NCBI RefSeq assembly: GCF_963924675.1
Contig: NC_089220.1
Coordinates: 113,352,697-113,416,696 of the forward strand
DNA: 64,000 bases
Direction: 5' to 3'
Source: Phocoena phocoena
Taxonomy: Eukaryota > Chordata > Mammalia > Artiodactyla > Phocoenidae
Both the position numbers and the translations under genes were made by a program. The notes under the pieces are model-generated. The model saw nothing but the letters and a program-made list of their open reading frames with translations, searched no databases and was not told where the DNA came from. How positions within the stretch are numbered: the stretch's first letter is position 1; the number at the start of each line of letters is the position of its first letter. Positions 11,906 to 24,445 of this stretch are shown in pieces.

Positions 11906-12269
11906 AACATCACTGACCTTTAACAGATTTGCGCAGGACAGCTTTCCCTATCGATCATGAAATGATATGTTTTGGGATTGGTTGAGTAATAGCCACTACA
12001 CTTGAGCTGCCCCCAACACCTCTTCCCCTCTGGGGAAGGACCTGGACCTTCCCGAAATCCAGCATCTAGGGCAGCAGGGGGGGCCCCAGGACCCTGCCCC
12101 AGCCTGTGGCTTGTGTCTGTTCTGATGGGACATGCCTGTGCCTTTGTGGTTGTCAAAGGCTCGTTAACCTCTCCTGGAAGACTCAACGCAGTCAAACGTA
12201 TCCCCCTGCCCCGCTTCCTCCCTTTCTCTCCCTGAGCCCTGGCCACACAGCCCTTCTTTATTTTCCCCA

Positions 12270-12425
12270 GGTGCGTCATGCTTCCCTCGGGGCCTTTGCA
12301 ATTGTGCTTCCTTCTGTCTAGAACAATCTCTCCCACCCTGTCCCCTTTTGACTTTGGTTAACGTTTTTCATCCTCCCTTGGATCATTCATAGTCAGCTTC
12401 AATAAGTGTAGGTTGGATGGATGAA
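12270..12425 (+). mobile_element. L2 LINE fragment
   Basis: L2-like text 'ggcctttgcaattgtgcttcc' and a following C/T-rich part, ending in '...gatgaatgaaagaatga'. Confidence 0.55.
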
Positions 12426-12429
12426 TGAA

Positions 12430-14560
12430 AGAATGACCAGTCATGTGAGAGGAGCAGGCGCTAGCAAACGGACTTCTTCCATCGCTCTCCATTGTCTTTG
12501 CCTAGTTAATCATCGCCAGAATGAGAAAGGGAGCCTGTGGATCCGGAGGCTGTGATGTCCGCCTTCTACTTTGCTCCGCATTGCTGCTCCTGGACAGAAG
12601 CGGCTTCAACCTGGGTGATACCTCTCAGCTGTGAGTATTACCGCTTGCAAAGAGGGAAAAGAGAAATAATCTGAATATTTGGGATTCCAAAAGTTGTCTT
12701 GTACCAGGTAACTTGAGGCTTCCTATCTCCTCTTTCTGGCCATGAGACAAGAAAGGGAATGAGAGTGAAGTACGAGAGGTAAGGGGAATTAGATAACCTG
12801 AGCGTAGCCTGAAGACTCCCTGAAGACACTTCATCGGAAACCGACATTCCATCGAGAAGTCATTTTACTGCTGTCCTCTGAGCCTGTGGTACAGCTATTC
12901 TCTTACAGGCCAAGTGGGGGCCAGCCCCAGGCAGGCCCTCGGGAGGAACCCGGTTTTTAGATCCATACCCCAGATGCCCTGGAGGAGGAAGAGAAAGAAG
13001 TAAGTTAAGGAGGCAAGCAGGGGAGGGAAGGCTTCTTGACACTCACCGAAAGGTTCTCAGAAGCAGCTTAAAACTGCATGTTTACCAGCTCGCGAGGGAC
13101 TCTGTTGTGTCGTGGTGTTCTGTTTTGTTTTATTTTGTTTTGTTTAAATCACGCTTCCCTTATTTCCTTATTATTCACTGGGCACAAGCTTGCCTTGACT
13201 TTGCAGTCTACAAACATTCACAACCAAGAAAATGAAGAGAACGATTTTGCATTATTCCCGGTACCCGGTATCTTGCTGGAGCCTGAAATTAGGGGTTGGA
13301 CTACATGTCTGCTTCCCTTCCACCTCCAAATGCTAACAAAGAAGGGATAATGGAGGGGTTTTCTTCCCTGCTGGGACACAACCCCCAGAAATGCCATTAG
13401 GATGAAAACATTAGTGTTTGTCAAGAGTAGAGAGCAGTATTTTTTCAAAGCGTAACTTCTGGAACTCTAGCCCCAAGAAATACTCTGCTGGTAAAAGGAT
13501 TCCTGGTCAGTACTTATTAGTGAAGTGCAGAAGCCGTGTTACTCATATGTTCCCCCCAAAAGGTCCGGTTGTCCCAAGCTGCCTTCCTGCAATCTGTTCA
13601 ACACTGGGCTCTCATTCCAGTCCCATATGCTCTGAAATCCCAGGAAGCCGCTCTCAGCAGTATATGCCATCGGTCCCCCAACATTAGGAAGTCCTCACTA
13701 GTGCCGATGTTATGCTCCAGGCTGGGGACCCCCAGGAGGAATGGTGGGATGCTGGGCATGTGGTGCTTGGCAGGGGGCAGGCTTAGTGAGGTGGGGTGGT
13801 GGCAGTCTTGTGCAGGATGACCAGGTCGTCTATCATAGCAACCTGGACAGTGGAGTGAAGGGGGCACTAATTATTCCTAATTATACGTGGCAGCAGGTGG
13901 AAACTAGGGCTGCCTATATATGTGGAGCTGACAGAGGGGTTATGATTTTTGTTTCTCACCTTAGGAGCCACTTCTAAGGCCAATGGGCAGTGGTCACGGG
14001 AAAAAGCTTTCGGTTAACAATTAGAGGGGGCTTTGTAACAGAAAGTCTCCAACAACAGTATGGGCTATTTTATGAGTAGTGAGCACCTTAACACTGCAGA
14101 TATGCACGAGGGTAACTGACAAACTGCCCTCCAAGATGTTGTGTACAGAAGACACTGACATGCCAGGGAGCTGGACGACGGCGGGGTGGCCTGTGACTGG
14201 GATCTGAGGCACCCACTCTGCTTTGTCCTCTCTGCTAGAGAGGGTTAGTTGTTTATACATGAGGACCAAATTCTGCCAGTCTGATGCACGCACACCCATA
14301 CGCTTGGGTAAAAGTAGAAATGCAACAGGACTGAAAGATTTAAAACTTGCTGACTTTGTATAATTAATATTCTCTTGTGTCTATACAGAATGTAAATATC
14401 TCTGTTTAAAATGAGACTAGATTTCACAGTCTTGACTTTAAAAAAGAACACTCTGTGACATGTAAGCAAAATGTGGTCACAACTATTTGAACAAGTTTGA
14501 AGTGGATCAGAATCAGTTCTGAAAAGCCAGCTTAGGTCACTTGGATTAAGTTTGGTCAAT
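12430..14560. other. no recognisable gene
   Basis: Mostly unique sequence. A 'ttttgttttattttgttttgttt' stretch lies at about 13122-13145. No supported exon seen. Confidence 0.45.
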
Positions 14561-14699
14561 AAAAATTGCACTCTGGTTATGTAAGATGTTCACATCAAGG
14601 GAAGAAGGGTGGGAATATAAAGGGATTCTTTGTACTATTTTTGCAACTTGTCTGTATGTCTAAAATTAGTTTTTAAAAAACTCCACATCCTTGGCTCCT

Positions 14700-14995
14700 A
14701 AGCCCTGCTCATACCATGGCCTGCCTGAAGAACTTCCCTGATCCTTTAAGGCTCAGCTCGGGCAGACCATCCCAGGATTTCCGATCCCCTCTCATGAGTT
14801 CGGGATCTGCAGATGCCCCAATTATACCTACCACCTACCAGTATGATTTTCTATTCTGCACCTTTCTCGCCTTACTCTGAGCGTCTTTTGGACTGGAATG
14901 TTTTCTTCATTTTATATTTACCTCTGAGTACCAAGGCCCTACTCAGCACTCTGTACATATCTCTTCAATAAATTAATAAATCAATCCATTTTGAA
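14700..14995 (+). mobile_element. L2 LINE 3' end
   Basis: L2-type text from 'acttccctgatcctttaaggctcagctc' to 'caataaattaataaatcaatcc'. Confidence 0.6.
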
Positions 14996-15019
14996 CAAGT
15001 TTTATTAGTTATTTTTTTC

Positions 15020-15125
15020 TTTTTAAAAATTGTGGTAAAATATACACTACATAATTTTAGCCATTTGAAGTGTCCAGTTCATTGGGACATTAAGTATATC
15101 CCACTGTTTTATAATTTTTCTATCA
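15020..15125 (+). mobile_element. old L1M-type fragment
   Basis: Contains 'attgtggtaaaatatacac' and 'cagttcattgggacattaagta'. The same ancient repeat is better preserved at 24.1 and 43.4 kb. Confidence 0.55.
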
Positions 15126-16149
15126 TTTTAAATGGTTTAAACTGGTCAGAGCCACTAAATCGGGACCCAAGGGACTCATGACACTCAGAATTCATTTCAT
15201 CCCACTGTGCCACCAATCAAACTCTGTGTGAGCGAGGATGGAATTATTTCATCCTATTTGAACTAGCTTGAATCAGGGAGAACTGGCTCTGCCCAGGCTC
15301 CAGGCCAGTAGTTGGCACTCAAAGTTGGTGATTTTCTTTGGCCTAATCTCTTGGGTTGTCACTTTCTCTTTTGTTATTTTTTTTTCCCTTGGAGGTTTCT
15401 GCCCTGCTGCTCTCCTTTCTCCTCCCACATACCACACCCGTCCCTGGAGCGGCCTGGCTCTGGGGCAGGGAGCTTACATTCTACTGCCACCTTCATTGTT
15501 CCAGCCGTGCACCTGCATTTTCAAAACAACTCCTGCAGGCAGGCTTTGGAGGCAGTCATAATCAAACAGGCTGACTCACGTAGGGAGTCTACCTGTATCT
15601 GGACAACCTCTTCAAATATTTAAGGTCACCATTACCCCCTCCTGGCAGAGGAGGGACATTTTCTCACAGTCATTCTATTTCCTACCTCACTAGCTTTAAA
15701 CGCCTCCATTTGAATTGAAAGAATGTAGCACTGCATTAGGAACCAAGAAACTGGGCTCTAGTGATTTTCCGGCCATTAGCTAGCTGGGTAATTTTGGTCA
15801 TGCCCTCCCTGGGACGATATTTGCCGGTTCGTAAAAAGAAGGGCTTGGATATACAGGTCAAAGTTTGATTTTTATTATTACTGTTTTGCAGCAGGTTTTT
15901 TTCCTGTGTGTGGGGATACAGTATTACCCTAAGACAAGAAAAATGCCGAATCCCTCTGGCTGTCAGAAGCGAGTTTTCTCTCTCCCCCATGCTGTCTAAC
16001 CCTAGTTAGAATGTGGAGGGCTCTTGTCCTTTGTCCCTTGCCTTTAGAAGGAGCCCGGTGAGTATTATCTTTTGTGTGAGTGTGCGCGTGTGACTGTGCG
16101 CCCCTTACAGGAGGGCTCTTCTGTCGCCGCCCTTATAGTCACTGCCTTC

Positions 16150-16375
16150 TTCTCCGCTCTTGTTTACAGCAAAAATTGTCTTGCTGGCTCCCTGCTTCAG
16201 CCTCATCCTCATCCTCTTGTAGCCAGAATGGTTGTCCCAAAACGCAAGGATGCCCCCATCCCTCCTGTGCCTCGGTCCTTCAATGGCTCCCACAAACCTC
16301 AGGATAAGATTAGCGCGGAATTCAGGGCCTTCCACCATCTGGCCCTAGTTTAATTACCTCCTGGTCTCACCCCTT
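16150..16375 (+). mobile_element. L2 LINE fragment upstream of CpG island
   Basis: Internal L2-like text 'ttcaatggctcccacaaacctcaggataaga' and 'ttccaccatctggccctag'. It ends just before the GC-rich island. Confidence 0.65.
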
Positions 16376-16399
16376 TTTCCTCTTACTTGGCCAGCCCGG

Positions 16400-17480
16400 A
16401 CCGCTCTTCCTTCCAACCTCGCCACCCTCCTCCCCGCTTTCCTCGGTCTAGACTGTCCTCCCCTCTACGGAATGATGTCTGTCCGCTCTCACCCAGGGAT
16501 CCGTGGCGTTCGTCCTCGTTAAGGGGCCCCTCTGGTGAGTGAGGGTGGGCTGGGGGCCGGTGCTTCCCGAGGCGGCCGCCAGGGGGCGTCAGGAGCGGCT
16601 CCAGATGACAGCAGGAGGCCGAGAGTGGGGGAGGGAGGAGGGACTGAGGGAGCGCGGATCCCGGCTCTCGGGATCGCAAACTCAGAGCCAGAGTTCTCCG
16701 CGCGCACCCGAGCCTCTGGCCGCCCGCGCAGCCCGACGCGAAACCCGGGCGCAGCGGGAGCCCGTGCAGGACGGGCGCGGGACGGCGGCGGCGGCGGCCG
16801 TCCATGCGGCGCGCTCGGGGCTACCCGGCGCCGGGAACCACGCGGGGGCGAGGCGAGGCGGCCACCCGCCGCTCCGGGACACGGACCGCCAGGTGAGCCG
16901 AGCTGCCCGCGCCGCGCGCCCTCTGCGCCCAGCCCGCGGGGTCACGACCCGGCCCGGCCGCTGCCAGCCTCTCGGGCCCCCTCAGCACCGCCGGGAGGGC
17001 TGGCGCGGGTGGCGGGGCGCAGTGGGTGTGTCGGGGGCGCCGAGGGGCTGCGTCCGAACCAGGCTGGGGGAGCCAGCGCGCGCCTAGTTCGTGCAGACGG
17101 CTGCGCCTCCTTCTGTCCTCTTCTTTTCCTGGGGGATTTGCTCCGTCCCAGCGCCAGCACTCACCCCTCCACCCTCCTACTTGGAAACTATAGGGACAGT
17201 CAACCTTGGCCGTCCTGGAGTCGGGGCCCCGAGCTCTCTTGGTTGCGGCAGTTGGGGACTGGCGAGTGAACACCCAGCCCGCGCGACCCCACGCTAGCCT
17301 CGCCAACCTCCTGCCCGGGGCCGGAGAGCTGGTCGAGTCTCGGTCGGCGCGCGTCGAGACCCAGCCTGAGGCCTCGGCCACATCGTTTTCTAGAAAGCCT
17401 CACACCTCTGTGTGTGTGTCTCAGCTAAACCGCTGCAACCTAGCGCCTCGGGGAGCCGGAGTGGATGGGCGGTTTCCGCC
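16400..17480 (+). promoter_or_regulatory. CpG island, likely promoter
   Basis: GC content rises sharply and CpG becomes frequent (for example gcgcgcacccg, ggcggcggcggcgg, cgcgggggcg, cgcgcgtcgag), in contrast to CpG-poor flanks. No TATA box is evident, as usual for CpG-island promoters. Two consensus splice donors occur on the + strand (16535 and 16893), favouring transcription to the right. Several long open frames on both strands (up to 244 codons) are expected by chance in such GC-rich DNA and are not called as proteins. Confidence 0.85.
16600..16892 (+). other. candidate non-coding first exon with splice donor
   Basis: Within the CpG island the sequence 'ggaccgccag' is followed by 'gtgagccg', a good donor at 16893. 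The 5' boundary is a guess. An ATG at 16804 opens a frame of 29 codons plus two bases to the donor. If spliced to the exon at 44179 this frame reads Arg, Ser and then stops, giving a 31-residue upstream ORF that is not part of the main product. An alternative donor ('cctctg' followed by 'gtgagtgag') lies at 16535, so more than one first exon is possible. Confidence 0.4.
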
Positions 17481-17924
17481 AACTCCGGACACTTCCTCAA
17501 GTGTAGCCCAAGTACCTGCAGTCCCTTGGCGCGCTTGTAGAATTAGCTTTTACAGAACTAGCCCACACTGGAGCTATAGCGATCTGGAAGTTAATATTTT
17601 TTTCTTTGAAATAACATCAGCCCTAAGTTGGGAAGAGGCTTTCAGGTCGTTCTCAGGCCCACCTAGCATCGGGAATTTGTGGGGTCTCCTTAAGCAGTCC
17701 ACAGCCAGACCCGCGCCCCACCCCCCTGCGCGTGCCTCCACTACTGCCTGGCGAGTGTGCTTGCCTGCGTCTCTTCCTGTCTCCTCAGTGACCCCCACCA
17801 CGCAGCCCTTTGTCCCTTGGCAGGCAGTAAGTGAATCTGAAGCCTTGGTCCCGGGTAGCCAAAGCGATCATGGGATGCCTGTTGGAATTTGGAAAAAGAG
17901 ACGTAGAGACCTGAGAGAGGTCTA

Positions 17925-18015
17925 CGGAATCATCTCCTCCAACTGTCCTTTCGCAGCTGAAGGCACCCAGGTACAAAAGAGTCTAAAGATTTTTCAAAGA
18001 TCACACAGCTCTTAA
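17925..18015 (-). mobile_element. MIR-like SINE, antisense
   Basis: Weak MIR-type pattern ('catctcctccaactgtcc', then 'caaagatcacacagctc'). Confidence 0.45.
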
Positions 18016-18889
18016 AACCTGTATAACCCGCGTATGTCTTCTGCTTCATTGATAAAAGTGATGAAGCGGTTGGGCTTAATAGCGCTTTATTGGGTCTCAA
18101 AATACAAAGAAGTAAACATTTTAAAAAGGTGATTTAAATACAGTGCTTCTCAACGCCTGTAGATTCTCGTTGGCACCATAGTTGAATTCCTTTAGAAAAC
18201 AAAATCCTAGCCCTGAAATTAATGCAAGGAAGCAGACAGGAGTCCTGGGACTTTCCTATAAACCTCTGCAGGGCTGGAACAGGGATTTCCCAGAGGTCCC
18301 GGAAACAAGTTTGGGTGATCAGAATACTGGAGGCCCTAGTGAACAAGCAACTCGGGTGGCCTCTTGTGGGGAGGGCTGGCCAGATGAGCTTGTGTGGTCT
18401 CCTCCATGCCCAGCACCCAGCAGGGTGCCAGCTTGGTCTTATCTTCATTTCAGTCTTCCCTGCCATGTAGAAGTGGTTCCAGTTGGCTGTTAGGAGAAAA
18501 TAAATAAAATACAGCCTAGAGTTTGCATAAGATCAGGATTGGATATTTTGACTCGGAGGGTTGTTGTTGACCTAGAAATGCCTATTGTGATTGTGATCAG
18601 TTATCCTAAAGAGAGTCTGGGTACTGATTGCCTACCCTTTTCCATCCCCCAACGTTTCTCTCCATGGTACCACCTTTCTCCCAGTTGGCTGGGAGTCTCT
18701 ATGTTTGAGGGCACCAGACTCGGCATCCCAGCCCCTCATTTATAGCTAATTCGTTACCAAGTCCCATCCACGTTCTTTTGTGGTATCCAGGAAATTATTT
18801 TCCTGTCTCCATTCCCTCTGCTCCCTCCTCAAACCATGTCCGCGTTACAGTAAGAGTCTCCCCTCTTGACTTCTGGCCACGAGTCCCTT

Positions 18890-19015
18890 TCTTCATTTTA
18901 GTCCATCGTCTTTCATGCTGACAGATTAATATTCCTAAAATTCTGATTGCACCACATCACTTCTTTCAAAAAATCACAATGGCTCCCCAGTATTCACTTC
19001 TATTTAAATCTTCTC
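18890..19015 (+). mobile_element. L2 LINE fragment
   Basis: Contains 'aatcacaatggctccccagtattc', an L2 internal pattern. Confidence 0.6.
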
Positions 19016-19520
19016 TAGCCAGTATTTTTGGGGATCTGCTGTGTCAGGGAGTGTTACAACATGCTGAGGCTTAAAGCAAGAACAAGACAATATCCTTGCC
19101 CTTGATTTGTTGACAGGCTAGCAGATGATGTATAGCCACCTGGGAGAGAAAGAGATGTAAAGAAAGAACCACAAAACAAAGCAAAACATTGGGAGTGTGC
19201 AAAACATCAAGGAGACACAGACGAGGGAGAAATATTTTCCTGCGTGGGAAGAGCTAGGAAAATTTCTGCTGGGCTTTGAAACATGGGGAGGAGTTCAAGG
19301 AGATGGGAGAGGCTGGAAGGAGGGGAAGCATGGCAGGCAAAGGGAAGAGCTTGAGCAAAGACCTAGAGATGTGAAAGTGTTCGTATGGACATGGTGGCAT
19401 CAAGGCCATTCTTCGTCTGGATGTTTCAAACTTGCCTTAATTTGAGTCTACTTTATTGATCCAAGAGCAGCCCAACTCTTCCCTGCCTGAAATCCTTCAC
19501 TCCACTTACCTGTTCTTTTT

Positions 19521-19717
19521 TTTTTGCGGTACGCGGGCCTCTCACTGTTGTGGCCTCTCCCGTTGCGGAGCACAGGCTCCGGATGCGCAGGCTCAGCAGC
19601 CATGGCTCACGGGCCCAGCCGCTCCACGGCATGTGGGATCTTCCCACACCGGGGCGCGAACCCTCATCCCCTGCATCGGCAGGCGGACTCCCAACCACTG
19701 CGCCACCAGGGAAGCCC
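19521..19717 (-). mobile_element. cetacean tRNA-derived SINE (CHR-type), antisense
   Basis: A full-length element in reverse: T-run (tail), then the head at the right ending 'accagggaagccc'. The internal promoter is recognisable on the minus strand: box A-like 'tggcgcagtggttgg' and box B-like 'ggttcgcgcccc'. It is flanked by a direct repeat 'tacctgttcttttt' (19507-19520 and from 19718), the target-site duplication. It was mobilised in trans by L1 machinery. The open frames here (about 90-150 codons) are artefacts. Confidence 0.95.
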
Positions 19718-20527
19718 TACCTGTTCTTTTTATTGTGGCCTTGTATGTCCCCTACCCAGCAGCTCAGAAATGCAGATTTCCCCTCTGCTGGTCTAAATTT
19801 TGCCAGGAAGTGGATCCCAGCCCTTCTTGCACGTGCCCATTCCTCTCTTCCATGAACCCATTTTATGTGTTCCCCTGCATTCTTTGCACGGTCTCTGTAT
19901 TCAGCCTGGACATGTCCTAGTGGGCAAGCCGCATCTTCCCAGCCACCCCAAAGTTTCTCCAGAGCAGCTCCTGGGTTTCTGTTCCTAAGGCCTCTCCCGG
20001 GCCGTGGGGCACAGTTCCAGCACGTTGCCAGCACCAGCGAACTTGAAAATATGACTGGCTTTGACCTTCCATCCTACTTTTCCCTCCTTTCTCTTCTCTC
20101 CACTTGTCCCACCTTTTATCTTTCTGTGTGTGTGTGTGCAGAATTGTGATATTTATTTACATATGTGCAGATCTAAAGGTTGCACGTGTGTTTATCGACT
20201 GACTTCTCTTTGAAGGTAATGGTTTAGAAATGCTGTGCCAATTGCTAACGCAGGGCCCGGGCTGCCACTGGGAGGGGAGCTTCAGTGCGAGGCTCTGCCT
20301 TGAGGCTGCTTTGCTGACTCTTGCCCTCTTTCAGGATCCCCCCTCTTCACTCCCCTCTGCTTGACCTGTGCGCTGATGCCGGGCCACCCCTCATCTTGGG
20401 CCAGATTTGCCTTCTTTTCTTTCTCCAACCCATCAAAACTGACTTCTCCGGTTTCTGGAGCCTTGCTGGCCTGATGAATTCTTTCAGGTCAAGTTTAATG
20501 AGCCCTGTGTGTGCTGGGCTTGATGCT

Positions 20528-20695
20528 TTCATCCTTCCAGCAACCTGTGACAGGAACAGTATCATCTGCATTTTATGAGGAAGGAAACTCCGCTTACTTG
20601 CCTGAGGTCAACAACTCAGGTTTGGAATCTGAGTCTTAGAACCCAGCTTCCTAAGTCTGGTGCTCTTTCCACTATATCACTGTTTCCTGAAAGGG
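20528..20695 (-). mobile_element. MIR SINE, antisense
   Basis: MIR-type: 'tgcattttatgaggaagg', 'gaatctgagtcttagaaccc', 'ctctttccactatatcactg'. Confidence 0.7.
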
Positions 20696-20696
20696 T

Positions 20697-20850
20697 TGTT
20701 TTCGGAACACCTGAATCTGAATTAGGATCTGGTGGGGAAAAAAAACAGATTCCAGGGTGGAGGCAGGGCCTGGGGATGAGCATTTTAAAGACAGCCTCAG
20801 GTAATTCTGCACGGCTCAGGTTTGAGGACCACTGCCCTAGGCTGCCTTTA
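20697..20850. mobile_element. MER5-like hAT element
   Basis: Pattern of a MER5 non-autonomous hAT transposon: 'cacctgaatctgaattaggatct', 'gcctggggatgagcatttt', ending 'tttgaggaccactgccc'. Confidence 0.65.
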
Positions 20851-21554
20851 CAATGAGGTTCTAATGACAGGTGGTGAGTTAATGAGCCACGGTCCTTTTT
20901 AACAGAGGCCTTGACCTTGACTCCTAAGGAGTAAGCCATGGAGCAGAGCCCCCTTTTGGTCAAAGGGGTCTTCAGTTCAGTCCTGAAAGCATACTCCGCA
21001 CCTCTCCCCATCAGGCTTACTGGGAATGTATTTCTGGGCCTGAGCATGTGCTGAGGGAGAGGGACCAGGGTGGATTGGTTTGGAGACCCGAGTTGCCTGA
21101 GGTGACAGTGGACTGGGACTCCCCAAAGAGGGCTGAGCGTGTGGGCGTGGTAAGTCCCACCTCCTTCCCCAGAGTGGGGTCTGATCATTGACACATCTCC
21201 TTCATTCTACAGGCCTTTATTTTGCACCCTCCCACCTCGAGGCTTGGTTTCCCCATCTGTAACGAAGGATGGCCACATCCCAGAGGGCTGGTGTAGGGAC
21301 TGGTGCACAGGCACATGGGGCATTAAGCAAAGGCCCGGCACCTAGTGGGTGCCCGGTGTCAGTTTTCATCCCATTTAACCGCTCTGAACCCAGTCAGCGC
21401 TTGGCAGGCTGTTGGCGCTCAATATATGAGCTCCAGAAAAAGTACGTCGTCTCAGGCCCCCTCGGGTCCAGGGGGTTTGTGTCTGAAGGGCTGAATATTG
21501 CAACCTTAATTCAAACCCAGGAAATGAACAGCCCTAGCTGTGCAGTAATAATAG

Positions 21555-21588
21555 CGATGATGATGATGATGATAACGATGAAGAAGAA
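21555..21588. repeat. (GAT)n short tandem repeat
   Basis: About six GAT/GAA-type trinucleotides. Confidence 0.85.
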
Positions 21589-22604
21589 TTATCCATTCAA
21601 CATCCTCTTCCCTCTCCATTTCCTTCCTACAATTTCCCTTTAGTTTCCTCCAAGAAGGACCTAAGAAACAGGTAGGCAGCCGTTTGCTTTTATTGATGGT
21701 TACCTGGCCCGGGAGAGTGGTCCCTTTCTGCTTATCTCTTTTCCTTTTTCCCTAATCCTTTCCCTGAACGTACCGTGCATGCTGTCTTCTCCCATGAGCC
21801 TTACTCAAGCACATCACTGAGCAGTACCCCGGCAGCATTCTCCCTTAACCCCTCTCCTCTCGGGCGTGGTCCGGAGAGCCTGCTTGCACTGCACTTGTCC
21901 CAGAAGGGTGGCTTCAGGCGGCCCAGGACCTGGGCTGGGCAACCCTCCCAGACAGCTGGCCGTCTGCCCTAGGGCTGGCCAGCAGCAAGGACCCAAATAA
22001 TGAGTGATTAATGGGCGCCCCATCTAATCTCCTGCCAGGGGAAATGAAGGGCCAGCCGTGGGCTGGGGCTCGTCATGACCTGCTCCAGGTGGGCTTGGAA
22101 TGCACCCAGCTCAGGATGGGGATTAAGGCTTGAAAGATGAGAGGAAATGAGATGTTAACCCTTTAGGTTGTGGCCCCCTGAGCCCCAGCAGGGAAATCGC
22201 AAGGGAATTATCTGTAGGCATCTGATGAAAGGGGAGCTTGGCCTCTGATTTACGGCAGGGATGCAGCCACATGACTCTGAGGGGAGAGCAGCAGGGTGAG
22301 ACAAGTGATGTCTTTGACTTCACCATTTTTCTTGGAGGCTCAGGTTAATTTCTTATGCAAATGGATACGCGGACTGCAGGGAGGCTGCTCTACCTGCTTC
22401 CTTCTCGGAGACCTGATCATATCAGCACGTTACAAATTTGTAGTTGCCAAACAGACTTTTCCGTCGGTAACACAGTGCCTCTGATCCCTTGTCATTTCGA
22501 GGAGGATGGAGAAGGGCGTCTGGCACTGGCTGGACACCATCTTCGGTAGTGGGTCCACCTCCTTCCCCGGGTCAGGCAGCTGAGGGTGGAAGCCCTCCCG
22601 AGCC

Positions 22605-22770
22605 GGCTGCCTGAATTCAAGCCTTGACTCGGCCATGCTGGGGGGCCCTGAACAGTTCCTTAACCTCTTGTGCTGTAAGTCTTCCCGTCTGTAAAATGGG
22701 CATAATAATACATACACACATACTGTGGGTGAGAGTCCTGAGAATGTAAAAAGCTTAAAACAGCCTCAGG
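22605..22770 (+). mobile_element. MIR SINE
   Basis: MIR core: 'ccttaacctcttgtgctgtaag', 'tctgtaaaatgggcataataatac'. Confidence 0.85.
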
Positions 22771-23164
22771 CACGTGGATGTGCCACGTGAAGGTTAGCCA
22801 TCACTTTTTTCTCGCTTCTCTGGGAAGGATGTAAGCAGCTTCTCTTCCACACCTCTCACATTTGCTTAGGGTGATTGATCTCGATTGTTTGACCTCTAAC
22901 CCTCACATGCCTTGAATTCTGGTCCCTCTCGCCCCTCCCTTTGCTACTGGCTCCCTGGCCTACAGCTGCCCTTTTGATTCCACTCCTTGCCCCCAGCCCC
23001 TGCCTCCATGCTTGGCGGCCAGAGCTGGTGGACTGGGAAGTGACACCTGCCCGGTCCTGTGGTGGCGTGGCCCTTCCACACCAGCGCTGCCCACAGCCAG
23101 CCTTGCTGTGACCTGACAGCCCAGAGAAAAGTGGCTGAGAGTAGGGAGGGCAGCTGCCTTGAAA

Positions 23165-23290
23165 GCAAAATTAGGAGCCGTGGAGACAGTCTGACCTGGG
23201 TGCAAATCACAGCTCTGCCCCTTCTTCTGGTTTCTTTGAGCTCTGGTTGCTTCATCCTTGATTGATGCTAAGAATAGTAACACTTATCTA
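23165..23290 (+). mobile_element. MIR SINE
   Basis: MIR-like: 'gacctgggtgcaaatcacagctctgcc', then a degraded core ending 'agtaacacttatc'. Confidence 0.75.
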
Positions 23291-23544
23291 ATGGTCAAGA
23301 GGGTCCCACCCGACAGTGGACATGAGACTCTTTGAGACTGTCAGTAGAGGGGGAGAGTTTATTGCTGGTTATAAGGTGAGTCTTGGGAGTGGAGCTGTGT
23401 GTCTTCAAGTTTTTAAGTCTTGTTACAGGGTATGCACTGACATCCTAGCCGCTAGCTCTGTTTAGTGTCTTTTCCAGAACAGACAAGTACTCCGGTCCTG
23501 CTTGACTTTAGTGATGTTTTAGTCAAGGCCCAGGGCTTCATTCT

Positions 23545-23734
23545 ATTTTTTTTACTTTTATTAATTTTTACTGGAGTATAGTTGATTTACCATGTTGTGT
23601 TAGTTTCTGCTGTACAGCAATGTGAATCAGTTATACATACACATATATCCACTCTTGTTTAGATTTTTTTCCCATATAGGTCATTACAGAGTATTGAGTA
23701 GACTTCCCTGTGCTATACAGTAGGTTCTTATTAG
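23545..23734 (-). mobile_element. L1 3' end, antisense, 5'-truncated
   Basis: T-run followed by reverse L1 3'UTR ('gttgtgttagtttctgctgtacagca', 'ccctgtgctatacagtagg'). Flanked by near-identical 'ccagggcttcattct' (about 23530) and 'ccagggtttcattct' (about 23736), a likely target duplication. Confidence 0.85.
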
Positions 23735-23794
23735 TCCAGGGTTTCATTCTGCTTGAAGTTCAAAGGATCTTCTGGCCAGCTAAGGGAGAGGGAA

Positions 23795-23995
23795 CTGCTG
23801 TTTATGGAGCTCTGTGTCAGGTGCTGGGGTTTACCTGCATGAACTTATTTAATCCTCTCCACAATCCATGTAAGCTAGACAATATTCTTCTTGTTGTACA
23901 GCCTAGAAAACTGAGGCTCAGAGAGGTTAAGGAAATTACATGGGCTCACACAGCAAGTGGATGTCAGAGTGATATTTGAATTCCAAGTCATCCGC
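23795..23995 (-). mobile_element. MIR SINE, antisense
   Basis: Long MIR in reverse: 'gtgtcaggtgctgggg', 'atttaatcctctccacaa', 'actgaggctcagagaggttaagg', 'cacacagcaagtgg'. Confidence 0.88.
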
Positions 23996-24104
23996 CTCCA
24001 GAATATGTGCTCTGGGGGAACTACTGGGCCAGTTAGTGCCTCATTATAATTATAACCCACTGAGAAGTCTAACTGTAACCACTTAAAAGTCTAATTGTAA
24101 CCCA

Positions 24105-24445
24105 CGTGAAAATTTTAAAAATTGAGATTCACCATTTTAAAGTACACAATTCAGTGGTTTTTACTTTATTCACCAAGTTGTGCCACCATCACCATGATCT
24201 AATTCCAGAATATTTTCAGCACCCCTAAAAGAAATTCTGTACCCATTAGAAGTCATTCCCCACTCCTTCCTCTCCCAGCCTGTGGAAACCATGACTCTAC
24301 CTTCTGTCTCAATGGATTCTGGACATTTTATATAAATGGAATCATATAATACATGGTCTTCTGTGACTGACTTCTTTCACTAAGAATAACGTTTCCAGGG
24401 TTTGTCCATGTTGAAGCATGTATCAGTGCTTCATTCCTTTTTATT
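24105..24445 (+). mobile_element. old L1M-type fragment
   Basis: Well-known ancient L1-related sequence: 'caccattttaaagtacacaattcagtgg', 'gtgccaccatcaccatgatct', 'aaatggaatcatataatacatgg', 'ttcactaagaataacg'. A second copy lies at 43376-43765. Confidence 0.7.

Noticed and set aside
16535..17269. 244-codon + frame in the CpG island
   Set aside because: GC-rich DNA has few stops. The frame crosses the splice donor at 16893, overlaps equally long frames on both strands, and shows no domain.
19456..19920. 154-codon + frame and others near 32.9 and 50.2 kb
   Set aside because: They are mostly translated SINE sequence; the same peptide phrases recur at each SINE copy.
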